Below are positions 8,532-18,957 of a DNA stretch of 64,000 nucleotides, piece after piece (the first letter of the stretch is position 1; every line of letters begins with the position of its first letter). A program made the translations under genes and the position numbers. The notes under the pieces are model-generated. The model searched no databases, was not told where the DNA came from, and worked only from the letters and a program-made list of their open reading frames with translations. The stretch comes from Streptomyces xanthophaeus (GTDB lineage Bacteria > Actinomycetota > Actinomycetes > Streptomycetales > Streptomycetaceae). The stretch lies in contig NZ_CP076543.1 in NCBI RefSeq assembly GCF_030440515.1, positions 4,871,501 to 4,935,500 on the forward strand, in the 5' to 3' direction.

Positions 8532-8570
8532 TTCCCCGCCCGCTCCGACACGCTGAGTAGCCGTCCCGCT

Positions 8571-8599
8571 TTGGAGCGTGACGACTCCTCCGCTAGGGT
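8571..8599 (+). promoter_or_regulatory. Vegetative-type promoter of the rpfB-rsmA-ispE operon
   Basis: TTGGAG (8571-8576) and TAGGGT (8594-8599) are separated by 17 bp, close to the HrdB consensus. Transcription would start near 8606, leaving a leader of about 40 nt, too short for the large leader RNAs known before some other rpf genes. Confidence 0.6.
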
Positions 8600-8646
8600 G
8601 CCGTGCCCGCACCAGAGGGTGCCGGATCACCAGTGGAGCGAGCGTC

Positions 8647-10167
8647 GTGAGCGATACGCAGGGCAGTCACCGCCGTGGCGGTCCCGTCCCCGAGGCGTAC
8701 GAGGCCCAGCCCTTGGCCCAGCCCGTGGCCTGGCCGTCCGGTACGGAGGATCCCGGGCCCGCCGCGTGGGACCCGGAGCCCCCGGTCCCGGTCCCGGTCC
8801 CGGGACCGCGCGGCGGGCGCCGCCGCCGGGCCGGTCTGTCACCGGCCGAGCTGTCGGAGGCCGACACCCTGGCCGCGGCGCCCGTCGCGCCCGGCTCGGG
8901 CCGCCGCCGGGCCGGGGCCCCCGCGGCCTTGGCCGTGGCCCCGGCCGCACCCGCCGCACCCGCCGCACCCGCCGCACCCGCCGCACCTGCCGCGCCCGCC
9001 GCACCCGCCGTCCCCACCCCCACGGTGCCGGGCCGCCGCCGCGCCCGGGGCCGCGGCGCCCCCGCCGAGCCCCTCGGCGGGAACTGGCGGCGGATCGTGC
9101 CGCAGGCCCTCGTCGTCGCCTTCCTCGCGGGCGGCACCACGGCCTTCGTCGCCGCCGACAAGGCCGTACGGCTCACCGTGGACGGCGTCCCGCGCAACCT
9201 CCACACCTTCGCCGACGACATCGGCGAACTGCTCGCCGCCGAAGGCCTCGGCGTCGGCCCCCACGACCTCGTCGCCCCCGCCCCCGGCGAACGCCTCGAC
9301 GACGGCGAGGAGATCGTCGTCCGCTACGGCCGCCCCCTCCACATGACCCTCGACGGACAGCAGCGCCAGGTGTGGACCACCGCCCGCACCGTCGAGGGCG
9401 CCCTGCGCCAGTTCGGCATCCGCGCCGAGGGCGCCTACCTCTCCGCCCCCCGCACCGCCCCCGTCCCGCGCGCCGGGCTGGCCCTCAGCGTCCGCACCGA
9501 ACGCAGCGTCACCTTCATGGCCGACGGCCGCGAACGCACCATCCGCACCAACGCCGCCACCGTCCAGGAGGCCCTCGACCAGGCCGGCATCACCCTCCAG
9601 GGCCAGGACACCACCTCCGTACCGCCCACCGACTTCCCGCGCGACGGCCAGACCGTCACCGTGCTCCGCGTCACCGGCACCCGTGAGGTCCGCGAGGAGC
9701 GGATCCCGTACGAGACCGAGAAGGTCAAGGACCCCGAGCTGTTCGCCGGCACCGAGGTCGTCGAGCGCGTCGGCAGCCCCGGGGCGCGCAGGGTCACGTA
9801 CAGCCTGCGCACCGTCAACGGGGTCCGGCAGAAGCCGCGGCCGATCGCCGACGAGGTCGTCCGCGAACCCGTCACCCAGCTCGTCAAGGTCGGCACCAAG
9901 GCGCTGCCGAGCTCCGTCGCCGGAGCTGACGGCCTCAACTGGGCGGCCCTCGCCCAGTGCGAGTCCGGCGGCCGCCCCTCCGCCACCGACGCCTCGGGGA
10001 CCTACGGCGGGCTGTACCAGTTCGACGTCCGCACCTGGCAGGCCCTCGGCGGCAGCGGACGCCCGCAGGACGCCTCGGGCGCGGAGCAGACGTACCGGGC
10101 GAAGAAGCTCTACGTGCAGCGGGGGGCGAGTCCGTGGCCGCACTGCGGCCGTACGCTTTACCGGTGA
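8647..10167 (+). CDS. rpfB: Resuscitation-promoting factor RpfB-like cell-wall lytic transglycosylase
   Basis: A 506-residue anchored exported protein. Order: a long Pro/Ala-rich cytoplasmic N-terminus (with an APA repeat tract encoded at about 8942-9008), a membrane helix at about 150-170, three DUF348 (Ubl-like) repeats, a G5 domain, and a C-terminal Rpf catalytic domain of about 75 residues with the glutamate E439 in [12 protein letters not shown] and two cysteines likely to pair. Rpf enzymes cleave peptidoglycan glycan strands and promote outgrowth from dormancy or spores. The GTG at 8647 has GGAGCGAG five bases upstream, preferred over an in-frame upstream ATG that overlaps the promoter. 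It ends in a GTGA overlap with rsmA. Confidence 0.92.
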   Translation: MSDTQGSHRRGGPVPEAYEAQPLAQPVAWPSGTEDPGPAAWDPEPPVPVPVPGPRGGRRRRAGLSPAELSEADTLAAAPVAPGSGRRRAGAPAALAVAPAAPAAPAAPAAPAAPAAPAAPAVPTPTVPGRRRARGRGAPAEPLGGNWRRIVPQALVVAFLAGGTTAFVAADKAVRLTVDGVPRNLHTFADDIGELLAAEGLGVGPHDLVAPAPGERLDDGEEIVVRYGRPLHMTLDGQQRQVWTTARTVEGALRQFGIRAEGAYLSAPRTAPVPRAGLALSVRTERSVTFMADGRERTIRTNAATVQEALDQAGITLQGQDTTSVPPTDFPRDGQTVTVLRVTGTREVREERIPYETEKVKDPELFAGTEVVERVGSPGARRVTYSLRTVNGVRQKPRPIADEVVREPVTQLVKVGTKALPSSVAGADGLNWAALAQCESGGRPSATDASGTYGGLYQFDVRTWQALGGSGRPQDASGAEQTYRAKKLYVQRGASPWPHCGRTLYR

Positions 10168-11084
10168 GCACCGCAGAGCAGCAGCCCGAGAACACCGAGA
10201 ACACCTCCCCCGCCGCGTCCGACGCCCTCCTCGGCCCGGCCGACATCAGGGAGCTGGCCGCCGCCCTCGGCGTACGCCCGACGAAGCAGAAGGGGCAGAA
10301 CTTCGTCATCGACGCCAACACGGTCCGCAGGATCGTGCGCACCGCCGAGGTCCGCCCGGACGACGTGGTCGTCGAGGTCGGCCCGGGGCTCGGCTCGCTG
10401 ACGCTCGCACTGCTGGAGGCCGCGGACCGGGTCGTCGCCGTCGAGATCGACGACATCCTCGCCGCCGCCCTGCCCGCCACCATCGAGGCGCGGATGCCCG
10501 CGAAGAAGGACCGCTTCGCGCTGGTCCACTCCGACGCGATGCTGGTGACCGAACTGCCCGGCCCGGCGCCGACCGCGCTCGTCGCGAACCTGCCGTACAA
10601 CGTGGCCGTGCCCGTCCTGCTCACCATGCTCGACCGCTTCCCGACCATCGAACGCACGCTCGTGATGGTGCAGGCCGAGGTCGCCGACCGGCTGGCCGCG
10701 GAACCGGGCAACAAGGTCTACGGGGTGCCCTCCGTCAAGGCCAACTGGTACGCGCACGTCAAGCGGGCCGGCGCCATCGGCCGCAAGGTCTTCTGGCCCG
10801 CCCCGAACGTCGACTCCGGTCTCGTCTCGCTGGTGCGCCGCACCGAGCCGATCAAGACCACCGCCACCAAGGCCGAGGTCTTCGCCGTCGTCGACGCCGC
10901 CTTCGCCCAGCGCCGCAAGACGCTGCGCGCCGCACTGGCCGGCTGGGCCGGCTCGGCGGCGGGCGCGGAGGCCGCGCTGGTCGCCGCCGGTGTCTCGCCG
11001 CAGGCCCGCGGCGAGTCCCTGACGGTCGAGGAGTTCGCGGCGATCGCCGAGCACAAGCCGGCGGCGGAGAGGCCCGCACTGTGA
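10164..11084 (+). CDS. rsmA: 16S rRNA (adenine(1518)/(1519)-N6)-dimethyltransferase RsmA (KsgA)
   Basis: A 306-residue protein with KsgA/Dim1 hallmarks: GQNFVID near the N-terminus, SAM motif [11 protein letters not shown], the acidic EIDD of motif II, catalytic motif IV NLPYNV, and [10 protein letters not shown] in the C-terminal domain. It dimethylates A1518 and A1519 of 16S rRNA during ribosome assembly. The GTG start overlaps the rpfB stop by four bases (GTGA), so translation is probably coupled. It overlaps ispE in the same way. Confidence 0.96.
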   Translation: MSTAEQQPENTENTSPAASDALLGPADIRELAAALGVRPTKQKGQNFVIDANTVRRIVRTAEVRPDDVVVEVGPGLGSLTLALLEAADRVVAVEIDDILAAALPATIEARMPAKKDRFALVHSDAMLVTELPGPAPTALVANLPYNVAVPVLLTMLDRFPTIERTLVMVQAEVADRLAAEPGNKVYGVPSVKANWYAHVKRAGAIGRKVFWPAPNVDSGLVSLVRRTEPIKTTATKAEVFAVVDAAFAQRRKTLRAALAGWAGSAAGAEAALVAAGVSPQARGESLTVEEFAAIAEHKPAAERPAL

Positions 11085-11992
11085 GCGCGCACCAGGCGCC
11101 CGTGACCGTACGGGTCCCCGCGAAGGTCAACGTCCAGCTGGCGGTGGGCGCGGCCCGCCCCGACGGCTTCCACGACCTGGCCAACGTCTTCCTCGCCGTC
11201 TCCCTGTACGACGAGGTCACCGCCACCCCGGCCGACGCCCTGACCATCACCTGCACCGGCCCCGACGCCGGCCAGGTCCCCCTGGACCGCACCAACCTCG
11301 CGGCGCGCGCCGCCGAGATCCTCGCGGCCCGGGCCGGGATCGAACCCGCCGTCCACCTGCACATCGCGAAGAACATCCCGGTCGCGGGCGGCATGGCGGG
11401 CGGCAGCGCGGACGGCGCGGCGGCGCTGCTGGCCTGCGACACCCTGTGGGGCCTGGACACCCCGCGCGCCGAGCTCCTCGACATCTGCGCGGAGCTCGGC
11501 AGCGACGTCCCCTTCAGCCTCGTCGGCGGGGCCGCGCTCGGCACCGGCCGCGGTGAGCTGCTCACGCCGGTCGGGGCGGGGACGTTCCACTGGGTCTTCG
11601 CGGTGGCCGACGGCGGTCTGTCCACCCCGGCGGTCTTCCGCGAGTTCGACCGCCTCACCGCCGGCACCCGGGTCCCGGCCCCCGAAGCCTCCCCGGCGCT
11701 GCTGGCGGCCCTGGCTTCGGGCGACGCGGACGCGCTGGGCGCCACCTTGGCCAATGACCTCCAGGCCGCGGCGCTTTCGCTTCGGCCGCAGCTGGCGCGG
11801 ACGCTGGCCGCGGGCATGGAGGGTGGGGCGCTCGCCGCGCTGGTCTCCGGCTCGGGGCCGACGACGGCGTTCCTCGCCGCGGACGAGGAGGCTGCCGCCA
11901 AGGTCGCGGCGGCGCTGTCCGCCTCCGGCAGCTGCCGGGCCACGCGGATCGCCTCCAGTCCGGCCCCCGGAGCCACGGTCCTGCCGTCCTGA
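11081..11992 (+). CDS. ispE: 4-(cytidine 5'-diphospho)-2-C-methyl-D-erythritol kinase
   Basis: A 303-residue GHMP kinase. The substrate loop [24 protein letters not shown] and the ATP-binding [17 protein letters not shown] are characteristic of IspE, the fourth enzyme of the MEP isoprenoid pathway. The C-terminal [10 protein letters not shown] is the third GHMP motif. It is translationally coupled to rsmA by a GTGA overlap and is the last gene of the operon, followed by a very large palindrome. Confidence 0.95.
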   Translation: MSAHQAPVTVRVPAKVNVQLAVGAARPDGFHDLANVFLAVSLYDEVTATPADALTITCTGPDAGQVPLDRTNLAARAAEILAARAGIEPAVHLHIAKNIPVAGGMAGGSADGAAALLACDTLWGLDTPRAELLDICAELGSDVPFSLVGGAALGTGRGELLTPVGAGTFHWVFAVADGGLSTPAVFREFDRLTAGTRVPAPEASPALLAALASGDADALGATLANDLQAAALSLRPQLARTLAAGMEGGALAALVSGSGPTTAFLAADEEAAAKVAAALSASGSCRATRIASSPAPGATVLPS

Positions 11993-12010
11993 CCCCGCGG
12001 GTCCGCTGCT

Positions 12011-12103
12011 GGGGCTCCGCCCCAGACCCCGCGCCTCAAACGCCGGCGGGGCTGAAGAACAGCCCCGCCGGCGTTTGAGGCGCGGGGTTCGGGGCGGAGC
12101 CCC
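12011..12103. terminator. Near-perfect 43-bp palindrome after ispE (Streptomyces-type intergenic repeat)
   Basis: Arms 12027-12053 and 12061-12087 are perfect 27-bp complements around a 7-nt loop. The outer arms 12011-12023 and 12091-12103 pair as well, with only a 3-bp imperfect junction. The structure would act as a strong terminator for rpfB-rsmA-ispE. Its right half recurs with few changes at 36714-36759, so it is a dispersed repeat family rather than a unique sequence. Confidence 0.75.
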
Positions 12104-12195
12104 GGTACGGGGGCGGAGTCCCGGGGCGGTACTCAGGCCGGAGTTGAGTATCCGCGCCCTGTCGGGAGACGGTCCGTGGCGGCGACCGTGGCGTC

Positions 12196-13524
12196 ATGAC
12201 AGCTAGCGCACGCGCCCTGGCCGAGGCCACCCCCGCCGACCGTGACCGGTACGTCGACCTGCTGCGCGTCGCCTCGCTCGGCACCGTCATCGCCGGACAC
12301 TGGCTGATGGCCGCCGTCAGCGGCGACGGCATAGGGAATCTGCTCGCCCTCGTGCCCGCCCTCCAGGTGCTCACCTGGGGGCTGCAGATCATGCCCGTCT
12401 TCTTCTTCGTCGGCGGGTTCTCGCACGCCCTGTCCTACCGCTCCCTGGCCCGCCGCACCGACGGGCCCGTCTACGCCGTCTTCCTGCGGGCCCGGCTCCA
12501 GCGGCTGCTGCGCCCCACCCTCGTCTTCGTCCTGGTGTGGGCCGCCGCCGCGCTCGCCGTGCAGCTCGCCGGTCACGGCGGCGGAACGCTGACCGGGGCG
12601 GCGCTGCGGCTCGTCACCCAGCCGCTGTGGTTCATCGGGATCTACCTCGCCATGGTCGCCTTCACCCCGCCGCTGCTGAAGCTGCACGAGCGCCACGGCT
12701 GGGCCGCCTTCGCCGCCCTGGCCGGGGCGGCCGCCCTGGTCGACGTACTGCGCTTCGCGTTCGGCGTCCCGTACGTGGAGTTCCTGAACTTCGCCCTCGT
12801 GTGGCTCGCCGTCCACCAGCTCGGCTTCCTGCGCGCCGACGGCCGCATCCGCAGGCCCGCCCTCCTCGCCGCCGTGGGACTCGCCTGCGCCGCCCTGCTG
12901 GTGGCGTACGGTCCGTACCCGCTCTCCATGGTCGGGATGCCCGGCGAGAAGGTCTCCAACATGGCCCCGCCCACCCTCGCCCTGCTCTGCCACGGCCTGT
13001 GGCTCGTCGGTGCCGTCCAGCTGGCGGCCGGGCCGGCCACCGCGTGGCTGCGCCGCCCGCGCGTCTGGCGCGGGGTGGTCGCGGCCAACGGCCTCGCCAT
13101 GACCGCCTTCCTGTGGCACCTGACCGCCATGCTCGGCGTGTACGCGGCCCAGCTCGCCCTCGGCCTCGGCCTGCCGGCCCCCGCCACGGCCGCCTGGTGG
13201 GCGCAGGTCCCGGTACGGTTCCTGGCCGCGGCCGCCCTGACGGGTGTGCTCGTCGCGCTGTTCCGCCGCTTCGAGGCGCCCCGGACCGGCGCGCCCGCCC
13301 CCGCGCGGAGCTCCGGCGGCCCCGTCGCCGCCCTCGGGATCACCCTGTGCCTGCTCGGCATCCTGGGCCTGTCCATGACCGGCCTCGGCGGCCTGCTCGA
13401 CGGGCACAGCGCCACGCTGATCGCCCTGCCCGTCACCGCGCCGGCCGCGATCGCGATGGCACTGGGCGGCTGGTATCTCGTAGAACGGTCTGCCCCGGCC
13501 CGGAGGGTTAGGCTGAGGGGCTGA
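12196..13524 (+). CDS. Membrane acyltransferase 3 family protein
   Basis: A 442-residue protein with about ten hydrophobic segments. The N-terminal RYVDLLRVASLGTVIAGHW carries the conserved R and H of acyltransferase family 3 (OafA/NodX-like), which moves acyl groups from the cytoplasm to sugars or lipids at the membrane. The substrate cannot be inferred; no glycan cluster is adjacent. The family's usual arginine-rich cytosolic loop is seen at RARLQRLLRP. ATG start at 12196 with no strong ribosome site. Its last codons contain a candidate -10 (TAGGCT, 13509-13514) for the next gene. Confidence 0.85.
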   Translation: MTASARALAEATPADRDRYVDLLRVASLGTVIAGHWLMAAVSGDGIGNLLALVPALQVLTWGLQIMPVFFFVGGFSHALSYRSLARRTDGPVYAVFLRARLQRLLRPTLVFVLVWAAAALAVQLAGHGGGTLTGAALRLVTQPLWFIGIYLAMVAFTPPLLKLHERHGWAAFAALAGAAALVDVLRFAFGVPYVEFLNFALVWLAVHQLGFLRADGRIRRPALLAAVGLACAALLVAYGPYPLSMVGMPGEKVSNMAPPTLALLCHGLWLVGAVQLAAGPATAWLRRPRVWRGVVAANGLAMTAFLWHLTAMLGVYAAQLALGLGLPAPATAAWWAQVPVRFLAAAALTGVLVALFRRFEAPRTGAPAPARSSGGPVAALGITLCLLGILGLSMTGLGGLLDGHSATLIALPVTAPAAIAMALGGWYLVERSAPARRVRLRG

Positions 13525-13552
13525 TCCACACCCTTTCCCTGGAGCGCGTCTG

Positions 13553-15355
<1,803 letters not shown>

Positions 15356-15370
15356 GCGGGGCCGGGCCGG

Positions 15371-15425
15371 GTCAGTGATAGAAAGGTCATCCTCCCCGAC
15401 CTCCTGATGCCGAAAGCGTGCGCTG
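15371..15425 (+). promoter_or_regulatory. Duplicated leader/promoter segment before beta-propeller gene 1
   Basis: The stretch beginning GTCAGTGATAGAAAGGTCAT, up to the ATG at 15426, recurs almost unchanged at 17236-17291 before the second paralogue, with only one small difference in length. Conservation of this non-coding segment suggests it holds the promoter or regulator site. GTGATAGAAAGGT contains a TAnnnT-like element. Confidence 0.45.
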
Positions 15426-17042
15426 ATGACCGAGCCGCCCCAGCCGCCGAACCAGCCGCCGACGCCTTCCGGTTACGGGCATCTGCCGGGTCCGCCGCAG
15501 CAGGGGTACGGGTTTCCGCCGCAGGGTGAGAACCCGTACGCCCAGCAGCCCGGATACCCGCCGCAGCCGCCGACCGTGCAGCAGTGGCAGGCGGGCCCCG
15601 GCGGCTCCGGTTCCGGTCCGGGCGGTGCGCCGAAGAGGAAGCGGACGGTGCTGATCGCGGCTTCGGTGGCTGCCGTCCTCGTCCTCGGGGGCGTCGGCTA
15701 CGTGGCTTTCTCGGGCGGCGACAAGGACCCGAAGCCGGTCGCGCAGGAGCCCGCCGACGCCAAGCCCTCCGGGTCCCCGTCCGTGGACAAGGGCGACGGC
15801 AACGGCAACGGCAACGGCGGAGGCCAGCAGGCGGACCTGAACTCCGGCCGCAAGCAGGGCGAGGACAAGGTCCTCTGGCTCAAGACCACCAAGATCGACG
15901 GCCCCGGCATGGGCGTCGACGCCGCCGGCCAGTGGGTCGTCGGCGACACCGTGGTCAAGAGCCTCTGGAAGAACCTCACCGGCTACTCGGTCACCGACGG
16001 CAAAGAGAAGTGGACACTCCCCTTCCCCGCGCAGATCTGCTCCGTCGCCCCGCAGACCACCGCCGAGGGCAGGACGGTCGTCATGTACCGCGACGGCGAG
16101 GGGGAGAACACCTCCTGCACCCAGCTGCGCGTGGTCGACCTCAAGACGGGCAAGGAGGTCTGGTCGAAGGAGGTGCCCAAGGAGGGGCTCTTCGACATCT
16201 TCACCAGCCCCACCCTGTCCATGATCGGGGACACCGTCACCGTCAGCCGCGGCGGCAACGCCAGCGCCTTCAAGATCAGCAACGGTGACAAGCTCTTCGC
16301 GAGCCCCGTGGGCGACGGCTGCAACCCGGACTCCTACGAGGCCGGCAACGGCAAGATGATCGCCCTCGTCACCTGCTCGGACGAGGACTCCACCGCCGAG
16401 GTCCACGGCATCGACCCCGTCACCGGCGCGAAGGGCTGGGCCTACCGGCTCCCCGCGAAGTTCAAGGTCACCAGCATCTACTCGGTGAACCCGGCCGTCA
16501 TCGACATCGGCAACGAGCAGACGAAGCAGCGCTCCATCGTGGTCCTGGGGCCCGACGGGAAGCAGACCGCCACCCTCGCCGGCGAGGGCGGCTTCGCCGT
16601 CGGCTGCGGCGACACCGGCCTCTTCCGGTCCCTGGCGACCTGCCCCTCGGCCGTCGTCGACGCGGGCACCCTCTACCTGCCCACCGCGGCGGGCACCGGC
16701 AAGGCCAACGAGATCGTCGCCTTCGACCTGGCCACCGGCAAGGACAAGTGGCGTGTCCCGGCCGGGGACAAGCGCACGCTCACCCCGCTCAAGGCCGTGA
16801 ACGGGCAGCTGATCGTCTACCGGAAGGCCGAGGAGGAGCAGGGCGGCGAGGTCCTCTCCATCCCGGCCGCCGGGGGCACCCCGACCGCGCTCCTGCGCCA
16901 CCCTTCGAGCCCCGCGGCCCCGATCGAGCGGACCTTCACCCTCCCGAAGCTGGACTACGTGGACGGACGGTTCTTCATCTCCTCCACCCACCTGCGGGCC
17001 CAGGGCCAGGACGAGAAGCTCCTGATGGTCTTCGGAAAGTGA
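15426..17042 (+). CDS. Membrane-anchored PQQ-type beta-propeller protein, paralogue 1
   Basis: A 538-residue single-pass protein. Residues 1-70 are Pro/Gln/Gly/Tyr-rich and cytosolic, a KRKR stop precedes the membrane helix at about 73-95, and a Gly/Asn/Lys-rich linker leads to an extracytoplasmic domain of about 400 residues. That domain shows PQQ/WD-like blades (DLATGKDKWRVPAGD, DPVTGAKGWAYRLPA). Four cysteine-bearing loops suggest disulfides. No catalytic residues are visible, so it may be a scaffold or sensor. Two close paralogues follow. The N-terminal ~130 residues are nearly identical to paralogue 2, while the propeller is diverged. Confidence 0.85.
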   Translation: MTEPPQPPNQPPTPSGYGHLPGPPQQGYGFPPQGENPYAQQPGYPPQPPTVQQWQAGPGGSGSGPGGAPKRKRTVLIAASVAAVLVLGGVGYVAFSGGDKDPKPVAQEPADAKPSGSPSVDKGDGNGNGNGGGQQADLNSGRKQGEDKVLWLKTTKIDGPGMGVDAAGQWVVGDTVVKSLWKNLTGYSVTDGKEKWTLPFPAQICSVAPQTTAEGRTVVMYRDGEGENTSCTQLRVVDLKTGKEVWSKEVPKEGLFDIFTSPTLSMIGDTVTVSRGGNASAFKISNGDKLFASPVGDGCNPDSYEAGNGKMIALVTCSDEDSTAEVHGIDPVTGAKGWAYRLPAKFKVTSIYSVNPAVIDIGNEQTKQRSIVVLGPDGKQTATLAGEGGFAVGCGDTGLFRSLATCPSAVVDAGTLYLPTAAGTGKANEIVAFDLATGKDKWRVPAGDKRTLTPLKAVNGQLIVYRKAEEEQGGEVLSIPAAGGTPTALLRHPSSPAAPIERTFTLPKLDYVDGRFFISSTHLRAQGQDEKLLMVFGK

Positions 17043-17181
17043 GCACGCGTCCGGGCCGGCGCAGGGCTCCGCGAACTCCGTCCGGACCGCGCGGATTTGG
17101 CGACGCGCCGGGGCGAGTCGGCCGGGGAGGCCTGGATTCCGCCGGTCTTCGGGGGCAACTGGCCGGATAACGGCGGCGTCA

Positions 17182-17222
17182 CGGGCCGGTCCTCCCTTGG
17201 GAACAGGGGGCGGACCGGCCCG
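17182..17222 (+). terminator. Hairpin after beta-propeller gene 1
   Basis: The arms CGGGCCGGTCC (17182-17192) and GGACCGGCCCG (17212-17222) are perfect 11-bp complements. They lie downstream of paralogue 1 and just before the repeated leader of paralogue 2, so the two genes are probably separate transcription units. Confidence 0.5.
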
Positions 17223-17235
17223 ATGTATGAGCGCT

Positions 17236-17291
17236 GTCAGTGATAGAAAGGTCATCCTCCCCGACCTTCCCGATGCCGAAAGCGTGCGCTG
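17236..17291 (+). promoter_or_regulatory. Duplicated leader/promoter segment before beta-propeller gene 2
   Basis: Second copy of the 15371-15425 segment, directly before the ATG at 17292. It contains the same GTGATAGAAAGGTCATCC core. Confidence 0.45.
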
Positions 17292-18914
17292 ATGACCGAG
17301 CCGCCCCAGCCCTCGAACCAGCCGCCGACGCCTTCCGGTTACGGGCATCTGCCGGGTCCGCCGCAGCAGGGGTACGGGTTTCCGCCGCAGGGTGAGAACC
17401 CGTACGCCCAGCCCGGTCACCCGCCGCAGCCGCCGACCGTGCAGCAGTGGCAGGCGGGCCCCGGCGGCCCCGGTCCCGCTCCCGGTTCCGGTCCGGGCGG
17501 TGCGCCGAAGAGGAAGCGGACGGTGCTGATCGCGGCTTCGGTGGCTGCCGTTCTCGTCCTCGGGGGCGTCGGTTACGTGGCCTTCTCTGGCGAGGACAAG
17601 GACCCGAAGCCGGTCGCGCAGGAGCCCGCCGACGCCAAGCCCTCCGGGTCCCCGTCCGTGGACAAGGGCGACGGCAACGGCAACGGCAAGGGCAGCGACA
17701 TCCCGACCGACCTCAACGAGGGCCGCAAGCCGGGTGAGGACAAGGCCCTCTGGCTGAAGACCGCCAAGATGGAGGGCCCGGGAGCCGGAATCCCCGCCAA
17801 GGGCCTGTGGGTCGCCGGCGACGCCGTCGTCAAGACCGTCGACAAGTCGGTCATCGGCTACGGGGTGAGCGACGGCAAGGAGAAGTGGAAGATCGACTTC
17901 CCTGCTGAGATCTGCGGACTCACCGGTCAGACCACCCCCGACGGCAGGACCGTCATGGTCGTCAAGAACGCCGACGGCTCCAGCTGCAACCAGATGAAGC
18001 TCATCGACCTCAAGGCCGGCAAGGAGATCTGGACGAAGGAGCTTGCCATGGAGGGGCCTTTCAACAGCGCCGACTCCACCAGGGTCACCCTCAGCGGCGA
18101 CACCTTCGCCCTCGCCTGGACGGGGGGCCAGAGCGCCCACCGCCTGAGCACCGGCGACAAGCTCTTCTCCGACGCCGGCCCCGAGGGCTGCAAGCCCATG
18201 ACCTACGCCGCGGGCAACAACAAGATGATCGCCGTGGCCCTCTGCCTGGACGCCGACCGGACCATCGAGATCCAGGACGCCGACCCGAACACCGGCAAGA
18301 AGACCTGGAGCTACCGCCTGCCCAAGGGCTACCAGGTCAACGCCGTCTACTCGGTCAGCCCCACCGTCATCGACGCCGGCAACCGCGACACCAAGGAGCG
18401 CGCCATTCTCGTCCTCGACGAGAAGGGGCAGAAGCGCAACACGCTCTCCGGTGAAGGCAACTTCGTGGTCAACTGCGGTGGTTACGGCTCCAGCGAGGGC
18501 CTCCAGAACTGCGGGAACTCCGCGGTCGACGGGGACACCGCGTACCTCGCTGCCGGGGACAAGTCCACCGGCAGCGAGATCGTCGCCTTCGACCTCGGCA
18601 CGGGCAAGATCAAGTGGCGCACCAAGGCCGGTGACAAGAAGGCCCTCGTCCCGCTCGAGGCCGCGAACGGCCAACTGACCGCCTACCGCGCCAGCCCTGT
18701 CGGCGGCGAGCCCGGCGAGATCGTCTCGTTCCCGGCCGACGGAGGCGCGCCCAAAACGCTGCTGAAGCTCCCCTCGGGCACCTCCGCACGGATCGAAGCC
18801 TCCTTCCTGTCTTCCCAGAGCGCCGCCTACGCGGACGGGCGGTTCTTCCTCTCCACCACCCGGCTGCTGGGCGAGAACAAGGACGAGAAGCTCCTGATGG
18901 CCTTCGGCAAGTGA
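17292..18914 (+). CDS. Membrane-anchored PQQ-type beta-propeller protein, paralogue 2
   Basis: A 540-residue single-pass protein with the same plan as its neighbour: Pro/Gln-rich cytosolic head, KRKR, membrane helix near residue 80-100, Gly/Asn/Lys linker, and a propeller with blades such as DLKAGKEIWTKEL, DPNTGKKTWSYRLP and DLGTGKIKWRTKAGD. The head, helix and linker are nearly identical to paralogue 1 at the DNA level, but the propeller is clearly diverged. This means recent duplication of the 5' part or gene conversion. Only 43 bp with no hairpin separate it from paralogue 3, so these two may be cotranscribed. Confidence 0.85.
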   Translation: MTEPPQPSNQPPTPSGYGHLPGPPQQGYGFPPQGENPYAQPGHPPQPPTVQQWQAGPGGPGPAPGSGPGGAPKRKRTVLIAASVAAVLVLGGVGYVAFSGEDKDPKPVAQEPADAKPSGSPSVDKGDGNGNGKGSDIPTDLNEGRKPGEDKALWLKTAKMEGPGAGIPAKGLWVAGDAVVKTVDKSVIGYGVSDGKEKWKIDFPAEICGLTGQTTPDGRTVMVVKNADGSSCNQMKLIDLKAGKEIWTKELAMEGPFNSADSTRVTLSGDTFALAWTGGQSAHRLSTGDKLFSDAGPEGCKPMTYAAGNNKMIAVALCLDADRTIEIQDADPNTGKKTWSYRLPKGYQVNAVYSVSPTVIDAGNRDTKERAILVLDEKGQKRNTLSGEGNFVVNCGGYGSSEGLQNCGNSAVDGDTAYLAAGDKSTGSEIVAFDLGTGKIKWRTKAGDKKALVPLEAANGQLTAYRASPVGGEPGEIVSFPADGGAPKTLLKLPSGTSARIEASFLSSQSAAYADGRFFLSTTRLLGENKDEKLLMAFGK

Positions 18915-18957
18915 ACACGCGTCCCACGACCCGCCCACCGAGAGGCAACAGCAACCG

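Noticed and set aside
8942..9008. 9-bp tandem repeat as a separate genetic element
   Set aside because: It encodes an Ala/Pro linker in the cytosolic part of RpfB and is best seen as coding low complexity.
15387..18938. A 1183-codon open frame on the minus strand opposite the first two beta-propeller genes
   Set aside because: It is a mirror frame caused by high GC and codon bias; its translation is Val/Gly/Asp/Leu monotone with no motif, and the plus-strand proteins have clear membrane helices and blades.
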